From Eubacterium plexicaudatum ASF492 (GTDB lineage: Bacteria; Bacillota; Clostridia; Lachnospirales; Lachnospiraceae): 64,000 nt of DNA. The position numbers and the translations under genes are program-made. Shown here piece by piece: positions 10,036 through 17,764 of this stretch. The notes under the pieces are model-generated. The model was not told the origin of the DNA. It made no database searches and was given only the letters and a program-made list of their open reading frames with translations. The stretch is from positions 2,666,001 to 2,730,000 of the forward strand of contig NZ_AQFT02000001.1 of assembly GCF_000364225.2 (NCBI RefSeq), written 5' to 3'. The stretch's first letter is position 1. Each line of letters begins with the position of its first letter.

Positions 10036-10091
10036 ATTATAGCAATACATAAGTATGGAAAGTTTGCAAAATCGCTTATATAATTTGCAAA
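10036..10091 (-). promoter_or_regulatory. SBP promoter with paired TTTGCAAA boxes
   Basis: On the minus strand TATAAT (complement of 10036-10041) sits 39 bases before the SBP ATG, and no good -35 element precedes it. Two identical palindromic octamers TTTGCAAA (10063-10070, 10084-10091) lie upstream with centres 21 bp apart, two helical turns. This is the arrangement expected of an activator dimer at a promoter with a weak -35, and the AraC-type gene in the locus is the candidate protein. Confidence 0.5.
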
Positions 10092-10166
10092 TTTGATCAA
10101 AAAATATAGTCTTTGCATAATATTCATGAAAAATACACGCATTTTTTATCTAAAATATCTATAAAT

Positions 10167-10678
10167 TCAGGATAAAAATACCCTGTCCGGATAACTTTTC
10201 TTAAGCGCCTGCAGCATTTCTTCACTTAAATCCAGCAGCAGCTTGATCTTCTGTCTGTTTTCCATAATGATCATCGTATAAAACGGCGTATCTTTATCAT
10301 AAGAAGTATAATCATATTTCGGAAGACGGATCGTTCCCGTATCTTTCCGGTATCTGGCTACCGCATCATGTCTGTTCGGAGCCGTAGCTTCCATCGTGTT
10401 CAGCTCCAGAACATGAACTGTTTTCCGATACCGTTTTCCTAAAATAACATCAATCGTAAGCGTCTGTCCCTCCAATACATACTCATACTCTTTCTGGCTT
10501 AACACACTGTAAAAAAATACAGCAGCACAAGCAGAAATCCCGGCAGCATAAACCCCTGTGAAATCATAATGCCCAACAGAATAAAACAGACCGCAAAAAA
10601 AATCATCAGTTTCTGCAGCAGTCCGGACATTGCCTTTGGTTTTCTTGTCACCTGTGCCGTTATCCGGTAACCATACAT
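10167..10678 (-). pseudogene. Small membrane protein, DUF6106-like, one frameshift
   Basis: Function unknown. The natural start is the ATG at 10678, preceded by AAGGAGG with 9-base spacing, beginning MYGYRITAQV. Two hydrophobic segments follow (LMIFFAVCFILLGIMI and LPGFLLVLLYFF). The frame then slips in the seven-base T run (coding) at 10511-10517 and needs one more base to continue as SVLSQKEYEYVLEGQTL. The soluble C-terminal part (VDVILGKRYRKTVHVLE) matches what I recall of the Clostridial DUF6106 family; an alternative reading in another frame opens upstream but has no ribosome site. It lies 22 bases after the GH112 stop, so it is in the same transcript. Repaired length is about 170 aa. 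Confidence 0.7.
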
Positions 10679-10699
10679 AATCGTATTCCTCCTTATCCA

Positions 10700-13600
10700 C
10701 TATCCGATCTCATACCAGAGAATCTGATTCGGCTCCATTGTAAGCGCAAATTCGGTGGCATCTCCACGGTAGATCACCGTATGCTGCATCTCATCCGTAT
10801 TATTTACAACGCAGTATTTGCCGTTTTCCACGTATGCGTGCACTTCCACATGGATATTTTCGGAAAACCAGCGGCAAAGCCTGTCTTCCTGTCCTGCGCT
10901 CCATAAGATTGCCCGGTGCAGCAGGCGGTTATTGGTAAAATTATACGGCAGGCCGCTTATATAAACCGCACGCCCCGCTCCGAAATGATTTACGGCAAGC
11001 CGTACATTTTTATCACGTTCCATCAGAACTTCCGCACCTTCCAGCGCATAGATATTGTTCTTTCCTTCGCCAAAGTCTATCTCACCTTCCACATCTTTCG
11101 TAATAAAATGCGCATGCTCTTCCCAGTTATATTTATCATATCCTAACGTAAAGCCCCGCTCTTCTTCCACGCCAAACACATGCGACAGCTGGAAGAACTG
11201 TCCGCCTGCCTGATGCGCGGTCGGTTCTCCGACGCCAATGATACCGCCACCTTCATATACAAACCGTTTTACAGCGGAAGATATCACCGGATCGCACCAC
11301 CATGCTCCGCCGGTATGTGCCGTGTCCGCATCGCCGACATTGATAACCACCTCAAACCGTTTTAACAGATCCGGCTGCTTTAAAATGTCGTCAAAGCTGA
11401 TAAAGCTGACGTCAAACGGTGCGCCGGAAAGCGCTTCTATGACTCCGGCATATGAATAATTCTGCGGAAAATAAATCGCATGATGTACCATATGACATCC
11501 CCAGGAACGCATTTTGCCCCAGCAGTTTAATACGGCAACTTTTGCGGCGCAGTATGGCCTGCTGCCTGCAATATTTTCATATAACCGCCGAAATTCGTCA
11601 CAGACCGTTTCCACATAATCTACAAATTCCGGAAAATTCAATGCCAGCTTTAAATACCCGCCATATCCGATCCGGTCTACCGGTTTGCGCAAAATAGCCC
11701 GACGGGCGGTAACCCAGTTTTCTTTTGCTTCCCGTACCGGATTTCCGCCTTCATAAAACGTATCCGGGAAAAAATACGGCAGCAGGCGTCCTTCGGTATA
11801 CGTGACGCCGTCAATATCGCTGATCAGACGCAATGTCGACCCGTTTCCGACGCTGCCGACGACCGCATCCAGGCCGATCTTTGCAAACTCCTCCAGATAC
11901 GGCTCCGTCCCGATCCAATGGTCGCCCAGAAACATCATGGCTTCTTTTTGATATGCATGCGTGATATCCACCATTTCTTTTGCGATCTTTGCCACTTCTC
12001 TTTTCTGAAATACCACAAAATCCATATATTGTTTGGAAGGAATCCGGTACTGGTTATTATAATAGCCTTCATCAATGATATATTCCGGCCGGAACGGATA
12101 TCCCACCTCCCGTTCAAACTGCTCTAAAATGTAAGGGCTGACCGATGCGGAATAGCCATACCAGTCCACATATTTTTCCCGGCGCAGTTCATCAAAAATC
12201 AGCGTAAACTGATGAAAAAATGTCGTAAACCGCAGTACATCCACATACGGATGTTCTTTTATAAACGTTTTCAGACGCTCCATCGTAAACGCATGCGTCT
12301 GCGGCTGACGCACATCAAAGGTCATCTGATGCTCCACGCCTTCCCAGCTGTTTACCGTCGCATTGTACATATGCACCGGATCCCATATTATATACGCAAG
12401 GAAACTTACCGTATAATCGTGAAACGCCTCGCTGTCGATCTCTACTGCTTCGTCCGTACGGTCAAATCTCCACTCCGACACCGGAACGACCGTGCCCGTA
12501 CTGCGGTCGACCACCTCCCACCAGCGGGTAATATCGTCATCGGTATTAAGCATCAGCATGTCCGGATGCAGTCCTTTCATCAGTGGAATGCGCAGCTTCC
12601 GATCAACGGCCGTATAAAGAGGCGTCATCAGATACATCTGCTGCACTTCCCGCGGATGTGCCTTTGCCCAGGCATTGTCTTTCCTCGTTGTATAATAAGT
12701 GGCATATACTCTCAGCCCCGCGTCCTTTAACTCGATCGGAAACTCCGTACCATCACAGTCACGTACCGCATCTGCTCCCCATTGTTTTGCCAGACGCACC
12801 GTCTCTTTCACCACATCCATGTCCGTAGGTATCGTTACGCGTCCTTTTTGATTGTCCATAAAAACATCCTCCATACATTTCATTTCTTTCTGTTCATTTC
12901 CTTCCATACACTTCTTTCCGTCAGCCGAACTTTTCACAATTGCTTTCATCTGTTCCCATTTGCGCTCCATATCTGCTACGAGAGCAAGCTGCGTTCTGCA
13001 GCGGTCCAGATTGTGATGCTCTCTGTGAATCCGAAAATAAGTATCTCCGTTAAGATAATCGGTCAGAAACCGCATGCCGCACTCCATCGTCATCATTTTG
13101 GCCCCCATCGGCAGCATTTCCAGTTCCTTTTTTGTAAGGCTTCCCTGGCATCCTTTTAAGTATCCTTCCACATATCGTTCATAAAGTCCAAGGTCCAAAA
13201 ATACTTTGGACAAATCTGTCTCATCTTCTGCCGCCGCATTCGCTCCAAACCGTATGGAATCACCAAAATCATTGACCGAAAGTCCCGGCATAACCGTATC
13301 CAGATCAATGACGCAGACTCCTTTCCCGGTTTTTGCATCCAGCATAACATTATTAAGCTTTGTGTCATTGTGCGTTACTCTGAGCGGAAGCTCCCCGGCT
13401 TCCAGTAAGTCCGTCAGCACGGACATTTCTTTCTCCCGATTCATTAAAAAAGCAATTTCTTTTTCCACCGCCTTTACACGTCCGGCCATATCTTCCGTTA
13501 CCGCCTGACAAAACGCTCGAAACCGCTTTGGCGTATGATGAAAATCCGGAATGGTCTCATGCAGTGTATGCGCCGGATAATCTGCCAGCAATGCCTGAAA

Positions 13601-14008
13601 CGTTCCAAACGCCAGCGCACTTTCATAAAAATCATCCGGTCTTTGCACCACGTCATAGCTGAGTGCATCCGCAATAAAATGATACATCCGATAGCACTTT
13701 CCTTCCGTACGACAGTAGCTTGCGCCGTCCCGTGTGCGCACAACCTGCAGCGTTTCTCTGTCCGGGTCGCCTGCGCGTGCCGCAATTTTTTTTCTTAAAT
13801 AGTCGGTTACGCCTACGATATTTTCCATCAGCTCATCCACATTGTGAAAGATGTCGGTATTAATCTGCTGAAAAATATACTTTTTCTTCTGCCCGTCCTG
13901 CTCCATTTCGACCAGCTGCGTGCGGTTAATATGGCCGCTGCCATATTCTCTCATGTCTGCAATCTTTCCCCCTACGTCAAACATTTTAACAAGTTCCTGC
14001 TGCTCCAT
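10700..14008 (-). CDS. lnpB-lnpA: N-acetylhexosamine 1-kinase (NahK) in one frame with GH112 galacto-N-biose/lacto-N-biose phosphorylase
   Basis: As written, one 1102-aa frame. Residues 1 to about 362 are an aminoglycoside-phosphotransferase-fold kinase like bifidobacterial NahK (LnpB), with catalytic loop VTHNDTKLNN (211-220) and metal loop IDLDTVMPG (234-242). Residues 384-1102 are a complete GH112 phosphorylase (LnpA), which splits Gal-beta-1,3-GlcNAc/GalNAc with phosphate to galactose 1-phosphate and the free N-acetylhexosamine; the kinase then makes the hexosamine 1-phosphate. The GH112 part has FTTFFHQFTL, MFLGDHWIGTEPY and the TEGRLLPYFFPDTFYEGG block. Counted from its own Met (12859), the aspartate of FLGDHW is residue 313, the catalytic position I recall for the Bifidobacterium enzyme. 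That Met has a perfect ribosome site. The linker may be an artefact: one extra base in the coding A run at 12931-12934 would end the kinase at TGA 12923-12921, giving two normal-length genes. Confidence 0.93.
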   Translation of the reverse strand: MEQQELVKMFDVGGKIADMREYGSGHINRTQLVEMEQDGQKKKYIFQQINTDIFHNVDELMENIVGVTDYLRKKIAARAGDPDRETLQVVRTRDGASYCRTEGKCYRMYHFIADALSYDVVQRPDDFYESALAFGTFQALLADYPAHTLHETIPDFHHTPKRFRAFCQAVTEDMAGRVKAVEKEIAFLMNREKEMSVLTDLLEAGELPLRVTHNDTKLNNVMLDAKTGKGVCVIDLDTVMPGLSVNDFGDSIRFGANAAAEDETDLSKVFLDLGLYERYVEGYLKGCQGSLTKKELEMLPMGAKMMTMECGMRFLTDYLNGDTYFRIHREHHNLDRCRTQLALVADMERKWEQMKAIVKSSADGKKCMEGNEQKEMKCMEDVFMDNQKGRVTIPTDMDVVKETVRLAKQWGADAVRDCDGTEFPIELKDAGLRVYATYYTTRKDNAWAKAHPREVQQMYLMTPLYTAVDRKLRIPLMKGLHPDMLMLNTDDDITRWWEVVDRSTGTVVPVSEWRFDRTDEAVEIDSEAFHDYTVSFLAYIIWDPVHMYNATVNSWEGVEHQMTFDVRQPQTHAFTMERLKTFIKEHPYVDVLRFTTFFHQFTLIFDELRREKYVDWYGYSASVSPYILEQFEREVGYPFRPEYIIDEGYYNNQYRIPSKQYMDFVVFQKREVAKIAKEMVDITHAYQKEAMMFLGDHWIGTEPYLEEFAKIGLDAVVGSVGNGSTLRLISDIDGVTYTEGRLLPYFFPDTFYEGGNPVREAKENWVTARRAILRKPVDRIGYGGYLKLALNFPEFVDYVETVCDEFRRLYENIAGSRPYCAAKVAVLNCWGKMRSWGCHMVHHAIYFPQNYSYAGVIEALSGAPFDVSFISFDDILKQPDLLKRFEVVINVGDADTAHTGGAWWCDPVISSAVKRFVYEGGGIIGVGEPTAHQAGGQFFQLSHVFGVEEERGFTLGYDKYNWEEHAHFITKDVEGEIDFGEGKNNIYALEGAEVLMERDKNVRLAVNHFGAGRAVYISGLPYNFTNNRLLHRAILWSAGQEDRLCRWFSENIHVEVHAYVENGKYCVVNNTDEMQHTVIYRGDATEFALTMEPNQILWYEIG
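12859..12872 (-). promoter_or_regulatory. Internal ribosome binding site and start codon of the GH112 module
   Basis: GGAGG (complement of 12868-12872), an 8-base spacer, then ATG ending at 12859. A separate 719-aa GH112 protein starting here has the normal length for Clostridial enzymes, so independent translation is likely even if the frame is truly continuous. Confidence 0.75.
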
Positions 14009-14087
14009 GTTATTACCTCCTCCTTTTTAAAAGGTATTTTATCACAAATTGCGTCCTGTATAAATAGAAAATTTTATGGATTTATAC

Positions 14088-14561
14088 TCAGTGGTTTAAA
14101 AAACGATCTGCCAGCTTTATCATTTCCTCCGGATCTTCTACATATACCGTTTCAATCGGTTCCGTAATGACCCCAAGCACATAACGCATATGCCAGTTTT
14201 GAAACCGTATTCTGCGCACTTCCCTGCGCCATGCTTTCCATTCCGCATCGGTCGAAAAGTCCGGGCGCCTTGTATGTTTGTTAAAATATGCCGCATCATA
14301 CGGCACATAATACAGCGTGCTCCACCTGAACAATCCGTTCCTTACATACTTTTTTTTCATCACTTTTTTGCGGACGAGCCGGTTCAGAAGTGACTCCGCC
14401 GTATAGGTTCCGATCTTCTTTTTTACGGCAGACGACAGCGCCGCCCCGATCTCAGCCGCACAAAATTGTCTGCCTTTTCCGATCTGACACATATAGTTCA
14501 CAATCTGATATTCATATTGATCCAATAATACACCTGTTTTCCCAATCATTATGATTTTCAT
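14088..14561 (-). CDS. Hypothetical protein with a possible winged-helix region
   Basis: A 157-aa basic, soluble protein; I do not recognise the family. Residues about 30-75 (AAEIGAALSSAVKKK, then TAESLLNRLVRKKVMKKKY) resemble the recognition-helix and wing layout of BlaI/MarR-like winged-helix proteins, followed by FRWSTLYYVPYDAAYFN. The C-terminal half is rich in Trp and Arg (AEWKAWRREVRRIRFQNW) with no visible catalytic motif. The ATG at 14561 follows AGGACAGGAA. It lies 79 bases upstream of the kinase/GH112 frame on the same strand, so it could be a local regulator in the same transcript, but this is only positional. Confidence 0.6.
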   Translation of the reverse strand: MKIIMIGKTGVLLDQYEYQIVNYMCQIGKGRQFCAAEIGAALSSAVKKKIGTYTAESLLNRLVRKKVMKKKYVRNGLFRWSTLYYVPYDAAYFNKHTRRPDFSTDAEWKAWRREVRRIRFQNWHMRYVLGVITEPIETVYVEDPEEMIKLADRFLNH

Positions 14562-14704
14562 TCTTTCCTGTCCTCCTGCCGATGCTCTTACATAATAACA
14601 ATTCTCACGCTTATTAGTATCGCTATACGAACACTATCTTTCTTCCAATTTAACACAGATAATAAAATAGATACAAGTACTATTTGATAAAGGACTGGTG
14701 AAAT

Positions 14705-14917
14705 ATGATTACATATGACCGTCTTTGGGAAACGATGAAAGAAAAAGGCATTACACAGTATGATTTGTACACACATTACCATGTAAACCGTTCGCAGATC
14801 AACCGTCTGAAACACAACAAAAATGTAGAAGTGAACACGATTGACAGACTGTGCAATATTCTGCAGTGCAGTGTAAATGATATTATGGAACATATTGATG
14901 ATGATAACTTTTTCTGA
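14705..14917 (+). CDS. Small XRE-family (Cro/CI-type) DNA-binding protein
   Basis: A 70-aa single-domain helix-turn-helix protein: residues 16-40 (ITQYDLYTHYHVNRSQINRL) are the HTH, and NTIDRLCNILQCSVNDIM is the conserved second half of the Cro/C1 fold. It has no sensor domain. It is divergent from the 14088-14561 gene, and the 143 bases between them are AT-rich with no other gene. It is followed directly by a strong bidirectional terminator, so it is a one-gene unit. Its targets are unknown. Confidence 0.85.
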   Translation: MITYDRLWETMKEKGITQYDLYTHYHVNRSQINRLKHNKNVEVNTIDRLCNILQCSVNDIMEHIDDDNFF

Positions 14918-14929
14918 CTGCCAAAACAC

Positions 14930-14991
14930 AAATGCCTGAGAGCGTGTCGGAAAACAGACTTCTCTGTCTTTCGATACGCTCTCAGGCATTT
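14930..14991. terminator. Bidirectional terminator between the XRE gene and the hexitol operon
   Basis: Perfect 16-base arms (14930-14945 and 14976-14991) with A-rich and T-rich flanks, between two convergent genes. A smaller inverted repeat (CAGA/TCTG) lies in the loop. Confidence 0.85.
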
Positions 14992-15004
14992 ATTATAATA
15001 ACCC

Positions 15005-16270
15005 TTAGACTTCTACGCCAAAATGTTCAAATAAAATTTTCTCTGCCTCGGCACACCACAATCCTCTGTTTTTTCCGCACACTTCATCCAGTTTACGGAA
15101 CAGCGGATCGGTCTTGCCTTTTTCCGCAAAATCTTCAATTGCCGTAAGCGGCATATCAAACTGTGTATAAGTCAGTTTTTTACCTCCCGGAATGTTTGGC
15201 AGATGCAGTGTCGCATCTGCAATACTGTCAATACCGCCGACATGTGTTACCATAACGGCCGGTTCGATCTTTCCTTTTGCAGCCAGTTCGTTTGCTTCGA
15301 TTAAGTCGTCATTATTGCCGCCGGTCGTTCCTACAATATGCTGGCTTGTATAATGTACGTCATACAGATTAACCTCTGCCTTAAACTGATTATCTGTCGG
15401 TCCTGCAAAGAAATTCATGCAGCCGTCAAACGCCATAATCTTATCTCCAAGCTCTGCAACCGCACGGTTCGGCACATATACAAATACGTCGTCATACCCT
15501 TTGCCGTCTGTTAACGCAATCAGCTCTTTTACCGGATCTGCCATCGCTGTCGTATTGACATAAATAAGCTCCACACCGTTTTGCTGTGCAACAGACTCCG
15601 GAATGACCTCTCTTGCGCGCTCAATCTTTGCATCATCAATATCGGTAACGACAATGCGTTTCGGCTTGTTTTTAAACTGTATGCCATAGCTGACCGCCCC
15701 AAGTCCCATCGGGCCGCATCCGCCAAGAATAATTATATCGCCGCCTTCTTTCGTACCGACTGCCAGATCGTGATTTCTTTTATTGGTATGATAATTGCCA
15801 TAATATCCGCCGATAATACAGCTCATCGGCTCACCCAGTGACGCTTCAAAAAAGCTCTCGCCCTCATATGGCATCAGACATCCCAGTTCCATTACTTCGT
15901 GCGGAATGATGCAGTAAGTACATGCGCCTCCGAAAAATTCATAAGAGTATCCCGGAGAAGCCAGGCTTCCTTTGTAATTCAACGCCGGCTGCTGTGCAAA
16001 TTTCATGCCCGGACGGAACCGATCTTTCCACTTGTCGCCGACTTCCACAATAACGCCGGCAAATTCATGTCCGATAATAATAGGATTCGTATCAATATTC
16101 TGCGGTGCGCGTTTATGTTTTTTGCCCTGCTCTACCAACTTATACGTAGACATACAAATGCTGTCGCTCATAACTTTTACCAATATTTCATCATCTTTAA
16201 TAGCCGGAAGTTCAAACTCCTCCAGTCTCAAATCTCTTGTTCCATACATTCTGACTGCTTTTGTTTTCAT
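15005..16270 (-). CDS. Zinc-type MDR dehydrogenase, L-sorbose-1-phosphate reductase (SorE)-like
   Basis: A 421-aa medium-chain dehydrogenase. The N-terminal GroES-like part carries SDSICMS and GHEFAGVIVEVG, and the Rossmann loop is GGCGPMGLGAV. The overall pattern (MKTKAVRMYG start, QPALNYKGS, long C-terminus) fits the SorE family, which interconverts L-sorbose 1-phosphate and D-glucitol 6-phosphate by working at C2 next to a C1 phosphate. It is the last gene of an operon with a mannitol-type PTS and a PfkB kinase; no MtlD is present. It therefore probably oxidises the hexitol phosphate made by the PTS to a ketose 1-phosphate. The exact substrate is not determinable here. Confidence 0.82.
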   Translation of the reverse strand: MKTKAVRMYGTRDLRLEEFELPAIKDDEILVKVMSDSICMSTYKLVEQGKKHKRAPQNIDTNPIIIGHEFAGVIVEVGDKWKDRFRPGMKFAQQPALNYKGSLASPGYSYEFFGGACTYCIIPHEVMELGCLMPYEGESFFEASLGEPMSCIIGGYYGNYHTNKRNHDLAVGTKEGGDIIILGGCGPMGLGAVSYGIQFKNKPKRIVVTDIDDAKIERAREVIPESVAQQNGVELIYVNTTAMADPVKELIALTDGKGYDDVFVYVPNRAVAELGDKIMAFDGCMNFFAGPTDNQFKAEVNLYDVHYTSQHIVGTTGGNNDDLIEANELAAKGKIEPAVMVTHVGGIDSIADATLHLPNIPGGKKLTYTQFDMPLTAIEDFAEKGKTDPLFRKLDEVCGKNRGLWCAEAEKILFEHFGVEV

Positions 16271-16293
16271 ATTCGTTCTCCTTTTTATTCTTT

Positions 16294-17223
16294 CTATAAT
16301 TGTTCCATGACCACCTGCTGCATCAGTTCATTTACAAGCTCTGCGGAAGGCGGCTTCGTACCAATGGTCGTAACCGCACCTGCGGATGTTGCGATGCACA
16401 TCCGTACGGTCTGTTCATTGTCCAGCTTTTGATCCCATGCATATGCCAAAGCTGCCACCATCGCATCTCCGGCTCCCACGGTCGAATGTGCTTTGACCGA
16501 CAATGCCGGACATCTTACCGCATAGCCGTCCCGTACAAACATTGCCCCGCTTTTGCCCATAGACACCGCAACCGTCTCAATGCCTTTGCTCTTCAAACTT
16601 TTTGCCACCGTTAACAGCTCTTCTACGGAAGCACGATAGTCAAATCCGGCATACTCTTCCAGCTCCACACGATTTGGTTTGATAATATCCGGTCCTGCGT
16701 CCAGCGCCTGACGGAATAATTCACCGTCCGCGTCCAGCAGCACCTTTGCCCCATGCGCATGCACTCTCTCAATAATCGTTCCATAGATGCCTTTATCCAC
16801 ACCGTTTGGAATGCTTCCTGCCAGAATAAACAGCGTCTGTGCATCTGCATAACCTTCCAGCTTTTTAACGAGCTGTTCGATCTGTTCCTGTGAAATCTGC
16901 GGTCCCGGTTCGTTTAACTCCGTCACTTCTCCGGTCTTTTCAAATACCTTTGTATTTGTTCTTGTTTCGCCGTCTACCCAGATAAAATCATTTTGAATGC
17001 CTTTTTCATTTAATACGCTTTCGATCGTTCTGCCTGCGTTTCCACCTAAGAATCCTGCAGCAATGCTCGTGCCGCCCAGTTCCCGGATTGTCTTTGATAC
17101 ATTAATCCCTTTTCCGCCCGCATCATACTCCACTTTTTGAATCCGGTTCAGGCCGCCATGCTGCAGTTTTTCAATATCAATCGTCTTATCAATCGCCGGA
17201 TTCATTGTAACTGTTACTATCAT
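16294..17223 (-). CDS. PfkB-family sugar-phosphate kinase, 1-phosphofructokinase/tagatose-6-phosphate kinase type
   Basis: A 309-aa ribokinase-fold kinase of the FruK/LacC branch. PfkB signature 1 appears as GGKGINVSK (36-44), and the anion hole with the catalytic base is STVGAGD with Asp253. The N-terminus MIVTVTMNPAIDKTI is typical of FruK. It would phosphorylate a ketose monophosphate to the bisphosphate for aldolase. It lies 23 bases before the SorE-like gene and six bases after the PTS IIA gene. With a dehydrogenase that works at C2 of a 1-phosphate, a fructose 1-phosphate-like intermediate would need exactly this kinase. Confidence 0.9.
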   Translation of the reverse strand: MIVTVTMNPAIDKTIDIEKLQHGGLNRIQKVEYDAGGKGINVSKTIRELGGTSIAAGFLGGNAGRTIESVLNEKGIQNDFIWVDGETRTNTKVFEKTGEVTELNEPGPQISQEQIEQLVKKLEGYADAQTLFILAGSIPNGVDKGIYGTIIERVHAHGAKVLLDADGELFRQALDAGPDIIKPNRVELEEYAGFDYRASVEELLTVAKSLKSKGIETVAVSMGKSGAMFVRDGYAVRCPALSVKAHSTVGAGDAMVAALAYAWDQKLDNEQTVRMCIATSAGAVTTIGTKPPSAELVNELMQQVVMEQL

Positions 17224-17229
17224 ACCCCG

Positions 17230-17695
17230 TTACTCCTTCCCTGTTAAAATCTGATATACGGTATCCGCATCGCCCGTCGCCAGTCTTTCGGCTGCCGTAT
17301 CATCCAGCATCTTATCCGCAATCGTAGAAAGAATATCCAGATGTTCTTCGCCTACACCTGCGATGCCAATTACGACATGCACTTCATTGCCGTCCCAGTC
17401 AACCCCGTTTGGAAACGTCATAACCGCAATGCCGGAAGCTTTGACCTCTTTTTTGCCGATTCCACACCATGCGGCAGCGCCAGTCCGCTTCCCATAAAAG
17501 TAGAAAAGGTCTTTTCTCTTTCTACCATGGCATCCACATATGGCTGATCTACATATCCGCTGTCCACCAGCATCTGCCCAACGGTACGAATGACCTGTTC
17601 TTTTGCTGCGGATTCACAGTTTACCCGAATATTTTCACGATAAAGCAGCTCTTTTTTCTCCTGTTTTTTTCTTCTTTTTTCTTTTTAAATAACAT
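17230..17695 (-). pseudogene. mtlF: PTS mannitol/fructose-type EIIA, two frameshifts
   Basis: Cytoplasmic phosphocarrier for the hexitol PTS. The gene starts at ATG 17695 after a GGAGGAG site, with a Lys/Glu-rich leader. One A is missing from the coding run at 17664-17670, and one from the run at 17449-17454. Repaired, it reads RENIRVNCESAAKEQV, then the active-site block GSGLALPHGV with the phosphorylated His, then FPNGVDWDGNEVHVVIG, and ends at 17230. About 155 aa results, normal for EIIA-Mtl with a short extension. As written only the last 63 residues are open, without the His. Loss of this protein would stop transport unless another EIIA substitutes. Confidence 0.85.
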
Positions 17696-17764
17696 GATAC
17701 TCCTCCTTTTTCACACTTTTTTCTGTCATAAAAACCATTCGTTTCTTCGCTCTTTCTGCTTCTA

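Noticed and set aside
14930..14991. Possible third copy of the AGAGCGTGT repeat family
   Set aside because: Only about nine bases are shared with the 36.6-kb element; the structure is fully explained as a terminator.
15005..16270. Mannitol-1-phosphate 5-dehydrogenase (MtlD)
   Set aside because: The protein is a zinc-type medium-chain dehydrogenase with GHE and GGCGPMG motifs; MtlD belongs to a different, polyol-specific long-chain family.
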